A stretch of DNA of 64,000 nt from Desulfobaculum xiamenense (GCF_011927665.1 NZ_JAATJA010000002.1:1-64000); one strand, 5' to 3'. Shown: positions 1 through 8,780, counted from the stretch's first letter. Notes: a model not told the origin generated them from the sequence alone. Translations and numbers: made by a program.

Positions 1-116
1 GCGATCCGATTTTATCGAACCGCAAAGCTGACTTTTAAGGCAATTCGTTCAAGATCGACACGACTCGCTATTTAATTGTCAAAGACCAAATCCGCCAACG
101 CCGTTTGGCGTTGCGA
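1..116 (-). other. Leader of an rRNA operon (boxA); 16S gene lies beyond the left edge
   Basis: Read on the minus strand, positions 87-77 give GGTCTTTGACA followed by an AT-rich stretch. This matches the boxA antitermination element (core TCTTTGACA or TCTTTAACA) in bacterial rRNA leaders. It sits about 30 nt downstream of the start expected from the last of four rrn-type promoters. The 16S 5' end is not seen in 1-116, so the gene must start left of position 1. The leader identity is inferred from boxA plus the promoter array. Confidence 0.8.
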
Positions 117-122
117 GAGGCG

Positions 123-151
123 TTTCTATCGGAGCGCGTTGGCTCCGTCAA
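123..151 (-). promoter_or_regulatory. rrn promoter P4 (nearest the gene)
   Basis: Minus strand: -35 TTGACG (151-146), 17-bp spacer, -10 TAGAAA (128-123). It is preceded by a run of eight A and a second A-tract (UP-like). Transcription would start near 116, with boxA about 30 nt into the transcript. Confidence 0.75.
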
Positions 152-213
152 CCTCTTTTCAAACTTTTTTTTCAAGTGCCGCGGAAGCTTGCGCTTCGTG
201 CGGCGGGTTGCGG

Positions 214-242
214 TCTCTAACCCGTGGGTCAGCGTCCGTCAA
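214..242 (-). promoter_or_regulatory. rrn promoter P3
   Basis: Minus strand: -35 TTGACG (242-237), 17-bp spacer, -10 TAGAGA (219-214). It has A-tracts upstream and a GC-rich discriminator downstream. It lies 91 bp from the equivalent point of both P2 and P4. Confidence 0.7.
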
Positions 243-304
243 CCTCTTTTTTCAACTTTTTTTCGGCGCCGCGTCGGAAGATCCTTCCGTGCGGCGGGGT
301 GGCA

Positions 305-333
305 GAACTAACCGGCTTAGCCGTCGTCGTCAA
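305..333 (-). promoter_or_regulatory. rrn promoter P2
   Basis: Minus strand: -35 TTGACG (333-328), 17-bp spacer, -10 TAGTTC (310-305). It is preceded by two A-tracts about one helical turn apart. The -10 is the weakest of the four, but its position in the array is the same. Confidence 0.65.
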
Positions 334-403
334 CCCGTTTTTTCACCTTTTTTCAAATTGCCGTTTCGGAGTGGCTGTTGCCTTTTCCGTGCGGCGGAGG
401 GCG

Positions 404-432
404 GTTCTAGGCAAAACAGCCCCTGCCGTCAA
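404..432 (-). promoter_or_regulatory. rrn promoter P1 (most upstream of four)
   Basis: Minus strand: -35 TTGACG (432-427), 17-bp spacer, -10 TAGAAC (409-404). A-tracts lie upstream of the -35 in the position of an UP element, and a GC-rich segment follows the -10. It is the first of four similar units. Confidence 0.7.
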
Positions 433-574
433 CAGGTTTCAGAAGATTTTTTCAACATTCACCGATCTTTTCACCAAAACCCGCGCCAAACAAGGCTTCC
501 CTGCCATCGCGCCTTCCCGCGCACCATGGCGAAATGACAGGACATCGCCCGCCATCCGCCACGATACCGCGAGG

Positions 575-2857
575 CTAGGCGTCCTCTTCGGTCAGGGCTC
601 GCGTATACTTGCAGTCCTTATTGGGACAGGCCAGGTGCTCGCCGCGTGCTCGGGTGTTCTTGCGCTCCAGCACGGGGAAGCCGCAGTCCGGGCATGCCTC
701 GGCCACGGGCGGATTCCACTGGGCGTAGTCGCAATCCGGGTAGCGGCTGCACGAGAAGAACAGCTTGCCGCGCCGCGAGGACTTCTCCACCAGCTCGCCC
801 TGTCCGCACTTGGGACAAGTGATGCCCGTGGTAAACGGCTCCGTATAGGTGCAGTCCGGGTAGTTATCGCAGGCGATGAAGCGGCTGCCGGTCCGCGCAC
901 GCTTGAGCACAAGCTCGCCGCCGCATTCCGGGCACTTGCGACCGAGCTTCTCGGATTCGGCCTTGGCCTTCTCGATGATCTCGATGTCGCCCTGTTCGTT
1001 GCGGGTGAAGTTCTTAGTATTGGTGCAGCCCGGATAGCCGGAGCAGGCGAGGAAAGTCCCCGCGCGCCCGAACTTGATGACCATGGGCTTGCCACACACC
1101 TCACAGGGCATCTCAGTCTGGAGACCGGTCTTCACACGGGCCATGTTGTCCCGCGCCCGGTCGAGGGTGGGGTAGAAGTCCGTGGTGAAGTCCTTGAGCA
1201 GGGCGATCCAGTCCTGCTCGCCAGTGGCCACGCGGTCGAGGCTCTCCTCCATGCTGGCCGTGAAGCCGACGTCGAGGAGCGTCTCGAAGTGCTCGGTGAG
1301 CAGGTCGCTGACCACGGCACCAAGGTCCGTAGGAATGAAACGCTTGTCCGTGAGTTGCACGTACTCGCGCGCCAGCAGTGTGGAGATGATGGCCGCATAG
1401 GTCGACGGACGGCCGATGCCCTTCTCCTCCAACTCCTTGACCAGTGACGCTTCGCTGTAGCGCGGCGGCGGCTGGGTGAACTTCTGTTCCTTCTGGAAGT
1501 CTTCGAGGGTGAGGTCCTGTCCGGCCGCGAGCTTGGGCAGTTCCGCCTCGGCCTCGCCGTTGCCCGACGGGCTGTACACGGTGAGGAAGCCGGGGAAGAG
1601 CATGCGCTCGCCCTTGGTGCGCCACAGGGTCTCCATGGACGCATCCACGCCCTCTCCGGCGGCGCGCACGGTGACGGTGGTATCCCAGAAGGTCGCCGCC
1701 GCCATCTGCGACGCCACGAAGCGCTCCCAAACGAGCTTATAGAGCTTGAACTGATCGGCGGGCAGCAGGGCCTTCACGTCATCCGGAGTGATCTCCACAT
1801 CGACGGGACGGATGGCCTCGTGGGCGTCCTGCGCGGAGGCCTTGGTCTTGAACTGCCGGGCCTTGGGCGGATAGAAGTCCGCACCGAAGCGCTCGACGAT
1901 GAAATCCTTGGCGGCGTCGCGGGCATCGTTGGCGATGCGCACCGAGTCGGTACGCATGTAGGTAATGAGCGCGGTGGTGCCTCGCTCGCCGAGGTCCACG
2001 CCCTCGTACAGACGCTGAGCGGTGCTCATGGTGCGCTTGGCCGAGAAGCCGAGACGGCGGTTGGCCTCCTGCTGCAGGGTGGAGGTAATGAACGGCGGCA
2101 AGGGCTGCCTGCGGCGTTCCTTCTCTTCCACGGACTCCACGCTGAACGCGCCGGAACGCACGGCGGCCTCCACGGCCGCTGCCTGATCGCCGGAGCCGAC
2201 CTTGGCGGGCTTGCCGCCCACCTTCCACAGGTCGGCCTCGAAGGGCGGGGGCGTGTCTCCGGCGAGACGGACCTTGAGCACCCAATACTCTTCGGGCTCG
2301 AAGGCCCGGCGTTCCTTCTCGCGGTCCACCACCAGCCGCAGGGCCACGGACTGCACACGCCCGGCGGAGATGCCGCGCTTCACCTTCTTCCATAGAAGGG
2401 GAGAGACCTTGTAGCCCACGAGGCGGTCAAGAACGCGCCGCGCCTGCTGGGAATTGAAAAGATCCTCGTCGAGTTCGCGGGGATGTTCCAGCGCCTCCTT
2501 GACGGCACGGGACGTGATCTCGTTGAACTGGATACGCTGGATGGTCGCTTCGCCGTTGCTGTCGCGCAGGATTCTGGCGACATGCCACGCGATGGCCTCT
2601 CCCTCGCGGTCCGGGTCGGGCGCGAGATAGATGGTCTCGGCCTTGGCGGCGGCGGAGGTCAGCTTGTTCACGACCTTTTCCTTGCCCGGAATGATCTGGT
2701 ACTCCGGCTCGAAGGATTCCTCGTCCACGCCGAGCTTTTTGTCCGGCAAATCGCGGACGTGGCCGACGCTGGCCTCGACGGCGTACTGCCGTCCGAGGAA
2801 CTTCTTGATGGTCTTCACCTTGGCCGGTGACTCGACGATGATTAGATTCTTGCTCAT
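575..2857 (-). CDS. topA: DNA topoisomerase I
   Basis: Type IA topoisomerase (760 aa) that relaxes negative supercoils by cutting one DNA strand through a 5'-phosphotyrosine. The Toprim domain is at the N-terminus, with Glu9 in IIVESPAKVKTI and DPDRE at 81-85. The catalytic tyrosine is Tyr300 in ITYMRTDS. The C-terminus holds four zinc-ribbon units, each with two CxxC-type pairs, as in many bacterial TopA proteins; all cysteines look intact. The gene is divergent from era, and the shared 194-bp gap contains a TTGACT hexamer on the minus strand (2981-2976) that could serve as its -35. It lies just upstream of the rrn promoters and reads toward them. Confidence 0.97.
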   Translation of the reverse strand: MSKNLIIVESPAKVKTIKKFLGRQYAVEASVGHVRDLPDKKLGVDEESFEPEYQIIPGKEKVVNKLTSAAAKAETIYLAPDPDREGEAIAWHVARILRDSNGEATIQRIQFNEITSRAVKEALEHPRELDEDLFNSQQARRVLDRLVGYKVSPLLWKKVKRGISAGRVQSVALRLVVDREKERRAFEPEEYWVLKVRLAGDTPPPFEADLWKVGGKPAKVGSGDQAAAVEAAVRSGAFSVESVEEKERRRQPLPPFITSTLQQEANRRLGFSAKRTMSTAQRLYEGVDLGERGTTALITYMRTDSVRIANDARDAAKDFIVERFGADFYPPKARQFKTKASAQDAHEAIRPVDVEITPDDVKALLPADQFKLYKLVWERFVASQMAAATFWDTTVTVRAAGEGVDASMETLWRTKGERMLFPGFLTVYSPSGNGEAEAELPKLAAGQDLTLEDFQKEQKFTQPPPRYSEASLVKELEEKGIGRPSTYAAIISTLLAREYVQLTDKRFIPTDLGAVVSDLLTEHFETLLDVGFTASMEESLDRVATGEQDWIALLKDFTTDFYPTLDRARDNMARVKTGLQTEMPCEVCGKPMVIKFGRAGTFLACSGYPGCTNTKNFTRNEQGDIEIIEKAKAESEKLGRKCPECGGELVLKRARTGSRFIACDNYPDCTYTEPFTTGITCPKCGQGELVEKSSRRGKLFFSCSRYPDCDYAQWNPPVAEACPDCGFPVLERKNTRARGEHLACPNKDCKYTRALTEEDA

Positions 2858-3051
2858 ATTGACGAGGTTCCGTAGCCGAACGGCTCGGGCAAGGCAACCC
2901 TTGCTTTTCGGATTGAATTGGTGGACGCTTCCGGTGCCGGAACATGACTGATTAACGTATACTATCTTTCCGGCGAGTCAACCTTGGACGAGAAAAACGC
3001 CCACAACAGGGCGAAACAGAACAGTATTCATTGAAGGAGAATCAAAACCGC

Positions 3052-3969
3052 ATGACGCACCGTTTCGGAACCGTGGTCCTTCTTGGCCCGCCCAACGCAG
3101 GAAAATCCACCCTGCTCAATGGCATCCTCGGCCAGAAGGTGGCCATCGTCAGCCCCAAACCCCAGACCACCCGCAACCAGATCACCGGCATCCTCACCGA
3201 TCCGGACGCCCAGATCATGTTTCTGGACACCCCGGGCGTACACCGCCTGTCCGGCAGGATGAACCGCTTTCTGCTGCAGGCGGCCTGGAACGCGGCGGAA
3301 TCCGCCGACGTGATGGTTGTCATGGCGGATGCGGATCTCTACGCCAAGAAGCCGTATCTGCTTGAAAAGGAGATGCAGCCGCTGGTCAAACGCGTCGCCG
3401 GCACGCAGCAGCCCGTATTCCTCGCCCTCAACAAGATCGATCTGGTCAAGGACAAGGCCGCGCTGCTGCCGCTCATGCAATTCTTCTCCTCCACATGGCC
3501 CAACGCCGAGATCATCCCGGTGAGCGCCGCAACGAACGAAGGCGTAGACCGGCTGCTCGCGAGCGTCAAGCAGTGCCTGCCCGAGTGCCCGCCCATGTTC
3601 CCCGAGGATCAGGTCTCCACCGTGCCGCTGCGTTTCATGGCCTCGGAGACCATCCGCGAGAAGCTGTTCCTCGGCCTGCGCCACGAGCTTCCGTACACCA
3701 CCGCCGTGGAGATCGAGGAATGGAGCGAAGACGACCACATGGTCACCATCTCCGCCGTGATCTACGTGACCAGGGACAACCACAAGGCCATGGTCATCGG
3801 CAAGGGGGGTCAGAACCTCAAGGACATCGGCCAGAAGGCCCGCAAGGAGCTGAAGACGCTCATTGAGAAAAAGGTTCACCTCGAACTGTGGGTCAAGGTC
3901 CGCAGTGGCTGGACCGAGGACGTCTCCTTCCTGCAGGCCATCGGGCTGACCGGCGGCATGGAGGACTAG
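3052..3969 (+). CDS. era: GTPase Era
   Basis: Ras-like GTPase with a C-terminal KH domain that binds the 3' end of 16S rRNA and aids 30S assembly. The G1 loop GPPNAGKST, G3 DTPG, G4 NKID and G5 SAA are all present. The KH signature VIGKGGQNLKDIG is near residue 250. ATG 3052 gives 305 aa, the usual Era length, with AAGGAG at 3034-3039. A TTG seven codons upstream overlaps that ribosome site and is a less likely start. Divergent from topA. Confidence 0.96.
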   Translation: MTHRFGTVVLLGPPNAGKSTLLNGILGQKVAIVSPKPQTTRNQITGILTDPDAQIMFLDTPGVHRLSGRMNRFLLQAAWNAAESADVMVVMADADLYAKKPYLLEKEMQPLVKRVAGTQQPVFLALNKIDLVKDKAALLPLMQFFSSTWPNAEIIPVSAATNEGVDRLLASVKQCLPECPPMFPEDQVSTVPLRFMASETIREKLFLGLRHELPYTTAVEIEEWSEDDHMVTISAVIYVTRDNHKAMVIGKGGQNLKDIGQKARKELKTLIEKKVHLELWVKVRSGWTEDVSFLQAIGLTGGMED

Positions 3970-3998
3970 GTCCCCCACGGCCAACGACGATTCACCAC

Positions 3999-4027
3999 GG
4001 GGCGGAGCTTCTGCGGAAGTCCGCCCC
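3999..4027 (+). terminator. Hairpin between era and yggS
   Basis: Arms GGGGCGGA and TCCGCCCC enclose a second 4-bp stem (CTTC/GAAG) capped by TGCG, with one bulged base. No T-tract follows, so it may be a weak terminator, a processing site or only a mRNA structure. Confidence 0.35.
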
Positions 4028-4130
4028 GCATACGTATCAGGCGGGAGCGCATCCGCGATGCTCCGCCGATCTTTTGACGGCGCGGCGTCCCGGCACACGG
4101 GGCGCACGCAGACCAACGAGGACACATCCC

Positions 4131-4847
4131 ATGATTTCCGATATCGAGGCGCAGGGCATCCGCGATCGACTGGCCGGAACACTCGACGCCGTGGCCGAGG
4201 CGGCACGCGTTTCCGGGCGCAGGCCCGAGGACGTGGCGCTGGTGGCCATCTCCAAGTTCCACCCCGCTGACGCGGTGCGTGCGGCCTACGAGGGCGGGCA
4301 GCGCCACTTCGGCGAAAACTACATTCAGGAAGCCCTGGCCAAGCAGGACGAGTTGGCGGATATCGACATCTCGTGGCACTTCACGGGGCGTCTGCAAAGC
4401 AACAAGGCCAAGTTCGTGCCCGACCGCTTCGGCCTCCTCCATACGCTGGACGGCTCCAAGCTGGCCCAAGCCTTGCATAAACGCCTTGCGGCAACATGTG
4501 CCCCCACGCTGGACGTGCTCATCGAGGTCAACCTCGGGGGCGAGGGCCAGAAGGCGGGAGTGGAGGAGAGCGAGCTTTCCGCTCTGGCCGAGGAGGTTCT
4601 CGGCCTGTCCACGCTCCGGCTACGCGGGCTCATGCTGCTGCCGCCCTTCGACCTGACGCCGGAGCAGCGCCGTCCGCTCTTCGCGCGGCTGCGCGAACTG
4701 CGGGACAAGCTGGAGCCCAGCCTCGGCGCGAAGCTGCCGGACTTGTCCATGGGTATGACCGACGACTTCCCCGAGGCCGTCATGGAAGGGGCGACCATCG
4801 TGCGAGTGGGAACGCGCATCTTCGGGCCACGGCCCGTCAAACAGTAG
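4131..4847 (+). CDS. YggS/PROSC-type pyridoxal-phosphate homeostasis protein
   Basis: Single-domain TIM-barrel PLP-binding protein (238 aa), a family without a known catalytic reaction that buffers PLP and affects amino-acid pools. The PLP-lysine segment is VALVAISKFHPA, followed by FGENYIQEALAK, WHFTGRLQSNK and the C-terminal LSMGMTDDFPEAV and VRVGTRIFG signatures. ATG 4131 fits the family N-terminus and has GAGGA about 10 nt upstream. The motA ATG is 15 bp after its stop, so the flagellar genes may be co-transcribed with it. Confidence 0.93.
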   Translation: MISDIEAQGIRDRLAGTLDAVAEAARVSGRRPEDVALVAISKFHPADAVRAAYEGGQRHFGENYIQEALAKQDELADIDISWHFTGRLQSNKAKFVPDRFGLLHTLDGSKLAQALHKRLAATCAPTLDVLIEVNLGGEGQKAGVEESELSALAEEVLGLSTLRLRGLMLLPPFDLTPEQRRPLFARLRELRDKLEPSLGAKLPDLSMGMTDDFPEAVMEGATIVRVGTRIFGPRPVKQ

Positions 4848-4862
4848 GAGCCGGCGAACGCC

Positions 4863-5624
4863 ATGGATCTTGCGACGCTCATCGGAATCGTGCTTTCCTT
4901 CGGACTGGTGGCGGCGGCCATCGTCACCGGAGGCAGCCCCCTCATCTTCGTCAACATCCCCTCGGTGCTCATCGTGGTGGGCGGGACCATCGGCGCGACC
5001 ATGGTCAACTATCCGCTCAGCCACATCCTCGGCGTGATGGGCGTCATCAAGAAGACCTTCTTCGCCGGCATGGAAAGCCCCGCCGAAATCATCGAAAAAT
5101 TCATGGATTACGCCAACCGCGCACGGCGCGAGGGCATCCTGTCGCTGGAGCCGCTCATCAAGGAAATCGACGACCATTTCCTGAAGAAGGGCCTGCAGCT
5201 CACGGTCGACGGTCTCGAACCGCAGACCATTCAGGAAATCCTCGAAACGGAGATCTCCTATCTGGAGGACAGGCACAGCATCGGCGCGGAAATCTGCTCC
5301 ACCCTCGGCGCATTCGCCCCAGCCATGGGCATGATCGGCACCGTCATCGGTCTGGTGCAGATGCTCCAGACCATGAGCGACCCGAGCACCATCGGCCCGG
5401 CCATGGCCGTGGCGCTTCTGACCACGTTCTACGGCGCAGTGCTCGCCAACCTCGTCTTCAACCCCATGGCGGGCAAGCTAAAGACGAGAAGCAAGGAAGA
5501 GGTGCTGCTCAAGGAAATGGTGATGCACGGCATCCTTTCCATCTCCAAGGGCGAGAACCCCCGCATCATCGAGGAAAAGCTCAACAGCTTCCTGCCGCCC
5601 AGAGATCGCCGGCAGGAGGGTTGA
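4863..5624 (+). CDS. motA: Flagellar motor stator protein MotA
   Basis: Inner-membrane stator subunit that, with MotB, conducts ions and turns the flagellar rotor (253 aa, normal length). Two N-terminal membrane segments surround the GGSPLIFVNIPS and VVGGTIGAT loops. A cytoplasmic domain with charged helices follows. The conserved region FAPAMGMIGTVIGL and the last segment GPAMAVALLTTFYGA close the four-helix arrangement. The next gene, motB, starts 22 bp downstream. The ion used (H+ or Na+) cannot be read from the sequence with confidence. Confidence 0.95.
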   Translation: MDLATLIGIVLSFGLVAAAIVTGGSPLIFVNIPSVLIVVGGTIGATMVNYPLSHILGVMGVIKKTFFAGMESPAEIIEKFMDYANRARREGILSLEPLIKEIDDHFLKKGLQLTVDGLEPQTIQEILETEISYLEDRHSIGAEICSTLGAFAPAMGMIGTVIGLVQMLQTMSDPSTIGPAMAVALLTTFYGAVLANLVFNPMAGKLKTRSKEEVLLKEMVMHGILSISKGENPRIIEEKLNSFLPPRDRRQEG

Positions 5625-5646
5625 TCCACGGACCACGGAGCCGCGC

Positions 5647-6471
5647 ATGGCACGAGAGAAGAAGGAGCAGAAGCCCGAAGGCGTCCCCGCATGGCTGGTC
5701 ACGTTCTCCGACATGATGACCCTCATGCTGACGTTCTTCGTGCTTCTGGTGAGCATGAGCGTCATGGACGAGCGCCGCAAGCTGGTGGTGCTCGGTTCCA
5801 TCGTCGGCACCTTCGGCCTCGGGCGCGACAGCTACGAGGTGCTCTCCACGCAGGACAAAAAGCGCTCCGTGGAACCCGGCCCCATCGAGACCGAAAGCAC
5901 CGACGACCTCGAACCGCTCAAGGCGCTCATCTGGGAAGACGCCAACGAGGACCTGAACTTCTCCTCCAACCGCTTCGTGCAGGTGTTCTCCATCGCGGAC
6001 GACGTGCTCTTCGAGCCGGGAGGAGCCATCCTCAAGCCGCAGGGGCGGCAACTGCTCGAACGCGCCCTGCCCGTACTCTTTTCGGTGGAATACCCCATCC
6101 TGCTGGCCGGGCACACCTCGTCCCTGCGCGACGAGGAGGGCACGAGCTACCGCGTGGAAGATCGCGGCAAATCCATGGACGATTCGTGGCGGCTGTCCTT
6201 CGCGCGGGTGATGGGCATCTACCGCTTCCTCATTGAGGCGGGCATGGACCCGGCCATGCTGCGCGTGGAGGCCTTCGGGCGCTACCATCCGCGCTACAGC
6301 GAGCTCACGGCCAAAGACCGGCGTAAGAACCGCCGCGTAGACATCATCCTCGACAAGCGCAACGCCAAGTGGCTCGACAGGCTCGGCCCCACGCGCAAGG
6401 ACGCGCCCTCGGACGAATTCCGCTACAAGGACTTCATCTTCCGCTTCGAACGCCGGGGCATGGGACAGTAG
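5647..6471 (+). CDS. motB: Flagellar motor protein MotB (first copy)
   Basis: Stator subunit with one membrane helix and a periplasmic OmpA-like domain that anchors to peptidoglycan (274 aa). The N-terminus is lysine-rich. The helix carries the ion-binding aspartate at Asp22 in LVTFSDMMTLMLTFF. The C-terminal OmpA-like part includes LLAGHTSS, where other family members have GHTD, and KDRRKNRRVDIIL. It is followed 12 bp later by a second MotB-type gene, so the two may form a mixed stator or serve different complexes. Confidence 0.92.
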   Translation: MAREKKEQKPEGVPAWLVTFSDMMTLMLTFFVLLVSMSVMDERRKLVVLGSIVGTFGLGRDSYEVLSTQDKKRSVEPGPIETESTDDLEPLKALIWEDANEDLNFSSNRFVQVFSIADDVLFEPGGAILKPQGRQLLERALPVLFSVEYPILLAGHTSSLRDEEGTSYRVEDRGKSMDDSWRLSFARVMGIYRFLIEAGMDPAMLRVEAFGRYHPRYSELTAKDRRKNRRVDIILDKRNAKWLDRLGPTRKDAPSDEFRYKDFIFRFERRGMGQ

Positions 6472-6483
6472 GGGAGAGCGCGC

Positions 6484-7218
6484 ATGGCCAAGAAGAAGAA
6501 AAAGGGCGGCGGCGGAATGTCTGGCGACGAATGGCTCATCACCTTCGGCGACCTCGTCACCCTGCTTTTGACATTTTTCGTGCTCCTGCTCAGTATGGCG
6601 TCCATGGATCGCAGCACACTGTCGAGGATCACCATCTTCAGCGATGACATAGGATTCTTGTCCTATCGTAGCGCGGGCAGGGTGCCCCAGCACATCAAGT
6701 TCATCATCGATGCGCTGGACAAGCCATGGGAAGTGCTCGAAAAGCAGCAGCGGATCAAGGATCTGCTATTCCCGGACGACATTCTACCCGAGGAACTGAG
6801 CCGCAGCACCCTCAACGAGAACCTGCACGTTCTCGAACGCCCGGAAGGCGTGGCGCTGGTGCTCACGGACAAGCTGCTGTTCTCCACGGGCAGCGCGCAG
6901 CTCGGTCCGCAGGCACGGCCGATCCTCACCGCCATCGGAGAGGTGCTGCAATACATGAGCGCCCCGATCAACGTCTCCGGCTACACAGACAGCGTGGGCG
7001 GGGATGCGGCGGGCAACTACCGGCTGTCCGGCGAGCGCGCCCTCGCGGTGCTGCAACACTTCCTGTCGCAGGGCATCCCCGGCGAGAGATTTTCCGTATC
7101 CGGCTATGGCCCCAACTGGCCCATCGCCGACAACGCCAGCACGGACGGCCGCGCCCAGAACCGGCGCGTGGAGATTCTTCTCAAGACGACCCCGTGGCTC
7201 GGCGCGTACACGCAGTAA
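6484..7218 (+). CDS. MotB-type stator/OmpA-family protein (second copy)
   Basis: Second MotB-like protein in tandem (244 aa). The N-terminus is very lysine- and glycine-rich. One membrane helix carries the expected aspartate, Asp23, in LITFGDLVTLLLTFF. The OmpA-like C-terminal domain has NVSGYTDSVGG and RAQNRRVEILL. The sequence is clearly diverged from the first copy outside the helix and OmpA motifs, so this is not a recent duplication. A role as a second MotB partner of the single MotA is inferred from position. Confidence 0.88.
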   Translation: MAKKKKKGGGGMSGDEWLITFGDLVTLLLTFFVLLLSMASMDRSTLSRITIFSDDIGFLSYRSAGRVPQHIKFIIDALDKPWEVLEKQQRIKDLLFPDDILPEELSRSTLNENLHVLERPEGVALVLTDKLLFSTGSAQLGPQARPILTAIGEVLQYMSAPINVSGYTDSVGGDAAGNYRLSGERALAVLQHFLSQGIPGERFSVSGYGPNWPIADNASTDGRAQNRRVEILLKTTPWLGAYTQ

Positions 7219-7245
7219 CAACCAATCTCCCCAAAGGAGCACACC

Positions 7246-7761
7246 GTGGCCGACGAACAACTCGAAGCCCCGAAAAGCGAAAAGAAAAAGGGCGGCATGC
7301 TCAAGTGGATCATCATCCTCGTGGTCCTTCTGGGCCTCGTGGCCGCTGGCTTCTTCGCATGGCCCATCATCAAGAACCAGCTCCTCGGTGGTGAGGCCCC
7401 GGCCAATGCCACGCAGGAGACCGAGGCGCAGCCCATGGCCCCCGCCGCCCAGCCCGGCGAGACGGAACTCGTGACGCTGCCGACCTTCGTGGTCAACCTC
7501 GCGGACCCGCTGGGCAGGCGTTACCTGAAGCTCACCCTGTCCGTGGAGGTCGCCAACAAGGAATCCGCCGAAGTCCTCGGCAAGTCCGAAGCCAAGGTCC
7601 GCGACGCCATCATCCTGCTCCTGTCCAGCAAGACCTTCTCCGAGCTTTCGAGCATCGACGCGAAGCTGGAGCTGAAGGACGAAATCGTGAAGCGCCTGAA
7701 CCAGATCATGGGCGGCTCGTCCATCCTGCGCGTGTACTTCACGGAAATGGTGGTCCAATAG
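7246..7761 (+). CDS. fliL: Flagellar basal body-associated protein FliL
   Basis: Single-pass inner-membrane protein that surrounds and supports the stator (171 aa). A short charged N-terminus is followed by the membrane helix LKWIIILVVLLGLVAAGFFA, an Ala/Pro/Glu-rich linker, and the FliL domain beginning at LVTLPTFVVNLADP. The start is GTG at 7246 with AAAGGAG about 8 nt upstream. It follows the second motB gene by 27 bp, the usual stator-FliL association. Confidence 0.92.
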   Translation: MADEQLEAPKSEKKKGGMLKWIIILVVLLGLVAAGFFAWPIIKNQLLGGEAPANATQETEAQPMAPAAQPGETELVTLPTFVVNLADPLGRRYLKLTLSVEVANKESAEVLGKSEAKVRDAIILLLSSKTFSELSSIDAKLELKDEIVKRLNQIMGGSSILRVYFTEMVVQ

Positions 7762-7810
7762 CTGCAAGGCGACCTGGCAGGCAATCTCTCATCCGCACAA
7801 GGGGATAGGC

Positions 7811-8335
7811 ATGGAAAAGGAACTCGATCAGGATCAACTGGCTGCCGAATGGGCCGCAGCGCTTGAGGACGACGGCTCGTCAAAGCCCGCAGGCGGCGGA
7901 GATTCCGGCGTCGACGACGATGCGCTGGCCGCCGAATGGGCCGCAGCGCTGGCCGAGGACGAGGCGGCGGGCATGCAGCAGGAGCAGGCCCAGCGCCAGC
8001 TCTCCGCTCAAAGCTCTGACGCGGTGTTCAAGGATTTGACGGACGAGGCCAAGGCTCCGCGCCCGGACCGCACCAAGCGAGACCTCGACTTCATCCTCGA
8101 CATCCCGCTGGACGTCTCGGCGGAACTGGGCCGCACCAAGTTGCTCATCAACGAACTTCTCCAGCTCGGCCAGGGTTCGGTCATCGAACTGAACAAGCTG
8201 GCTGGCGAGCCGCTGGAAATCTACGTCAACGGCAAGCTGGTAGCGCGCGGCGAGGCCGTGGTCATCAACGAGAAATTCGGCGTGCGCCTCACCGACATCA
8301 TAAGCCCCATCGAGCGGGTCAAGCAGCTCGGCTAG
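7811..8335 (+). CDS. fliN: Flagellar motor switch protein FliN with a duplicated N-terminal motif
   Basis: C-ring switch protein (174 aa). The C-terminal 80 residues form the SpoA/FliN domain (LDFILDIPLDVSAELG, INELLQLGQGSVIEL, NEKFGVRLTDI). The acidic N-terminal region contains LAAEWAAALEDD and, about 30 residues later, LAAEWAAALAED. A single W-A-x-A-L motif is known in other FliN N-termini (for example DLWADAL in E. coli, from memory), so it appears duplicated here. fliM is not in the window. fliO begins 4 bp after the stop. Confidence 0.93.
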   Translation: MEKELDQDQLAAEWAAALEDDGSSKPAGGGDSGVDDDALAAEWAAALAEDEAAGMQQEQAQRQLSAQSSDAVFKDLTDEAKAPRPDRTKRDLDFILDIPLDVSAELGRTKLLINELLQLGQGSVIELNKLAGEPLEIYVNGKLVARGEAVVINEKFGVRLTDIISPIERVKQLG

Positions 8336-8339
8336 CGCC

Positions 8340-8780
8340 ATGACACGCACTTCCGGCACATCCCCCATCGCGGCCTGCGCGCTACTCGTCGCCGTTCTCG
8401 CCCCTGTGGCGGCTCTGGCGGCGGGCGAGAGCGCGGCCGCCGTGCCCGTTCCCGGCACCGACCTCGGCGCGGCGTCGCTTCGCGCCGTGGGCGGGCTTCT
8501 GCTCGTGCTGTCCATTCTGCTCGGGGGCTTCTGGCTCCTCAAGCGGTTCGGCGCGCGGGCGGGCTTCGGCATGCAGGCCCGGGGTCTGCTCAAGGTCGAA
8601 GGACAACTGCCCATCGGACCCAAGAAAAACATCGTCGTGGTCCGGTTCTTGAATAAGCATCTGGTGCTCGGGGTCACCGACTCCAGCATCAATCTGCTAA
8701 CCGAAACGGAAATCGGCGATGACGACACTCAGCCAGACTTCTCGCAGACTCTCGACAAGGCGCAAGGCGACCCTCGCTAG
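8340..8780 (+). CDS. fliO: Flagellar biosynthesis protein FliO
   Basis: Small membrane protein that helps assemble the FliP ring of the flagellar export gate (146 aa). It has a signal-like hydrophobic N-terminus, an Ala-rich periplasmic stretch, one strong membrane helix (LLLVLSILLGGFWLL) and a cytoplasmic domain with the typical LPIGPKKNIVVVRF segment. Position between fliN and fliP supports the call. Its 3' end overlaps the fliP reading frame by 62 bp. Confidence 0.88.
   Translation: MTRTSGTSPIAACALLVAVLAPVAALAAGESAAAVPVPGTDLGAASLRAVGGLLLVLSILLGGFWLLKRFGARAGFGMQARGLLKVEGQLPIGPKKNIVVVRFLNKHLVLGVTDSSINLLTETEIGDDDTQPDFSQTLDKAQGDPR

Noticed and set aside
224-1447. Long plus-strand open frame over the rrn promoters and the topA 3' end
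   Set aside because: It is the shadow of topA on the other strand plus promoter DNA; no ribosome site and no family motifs.
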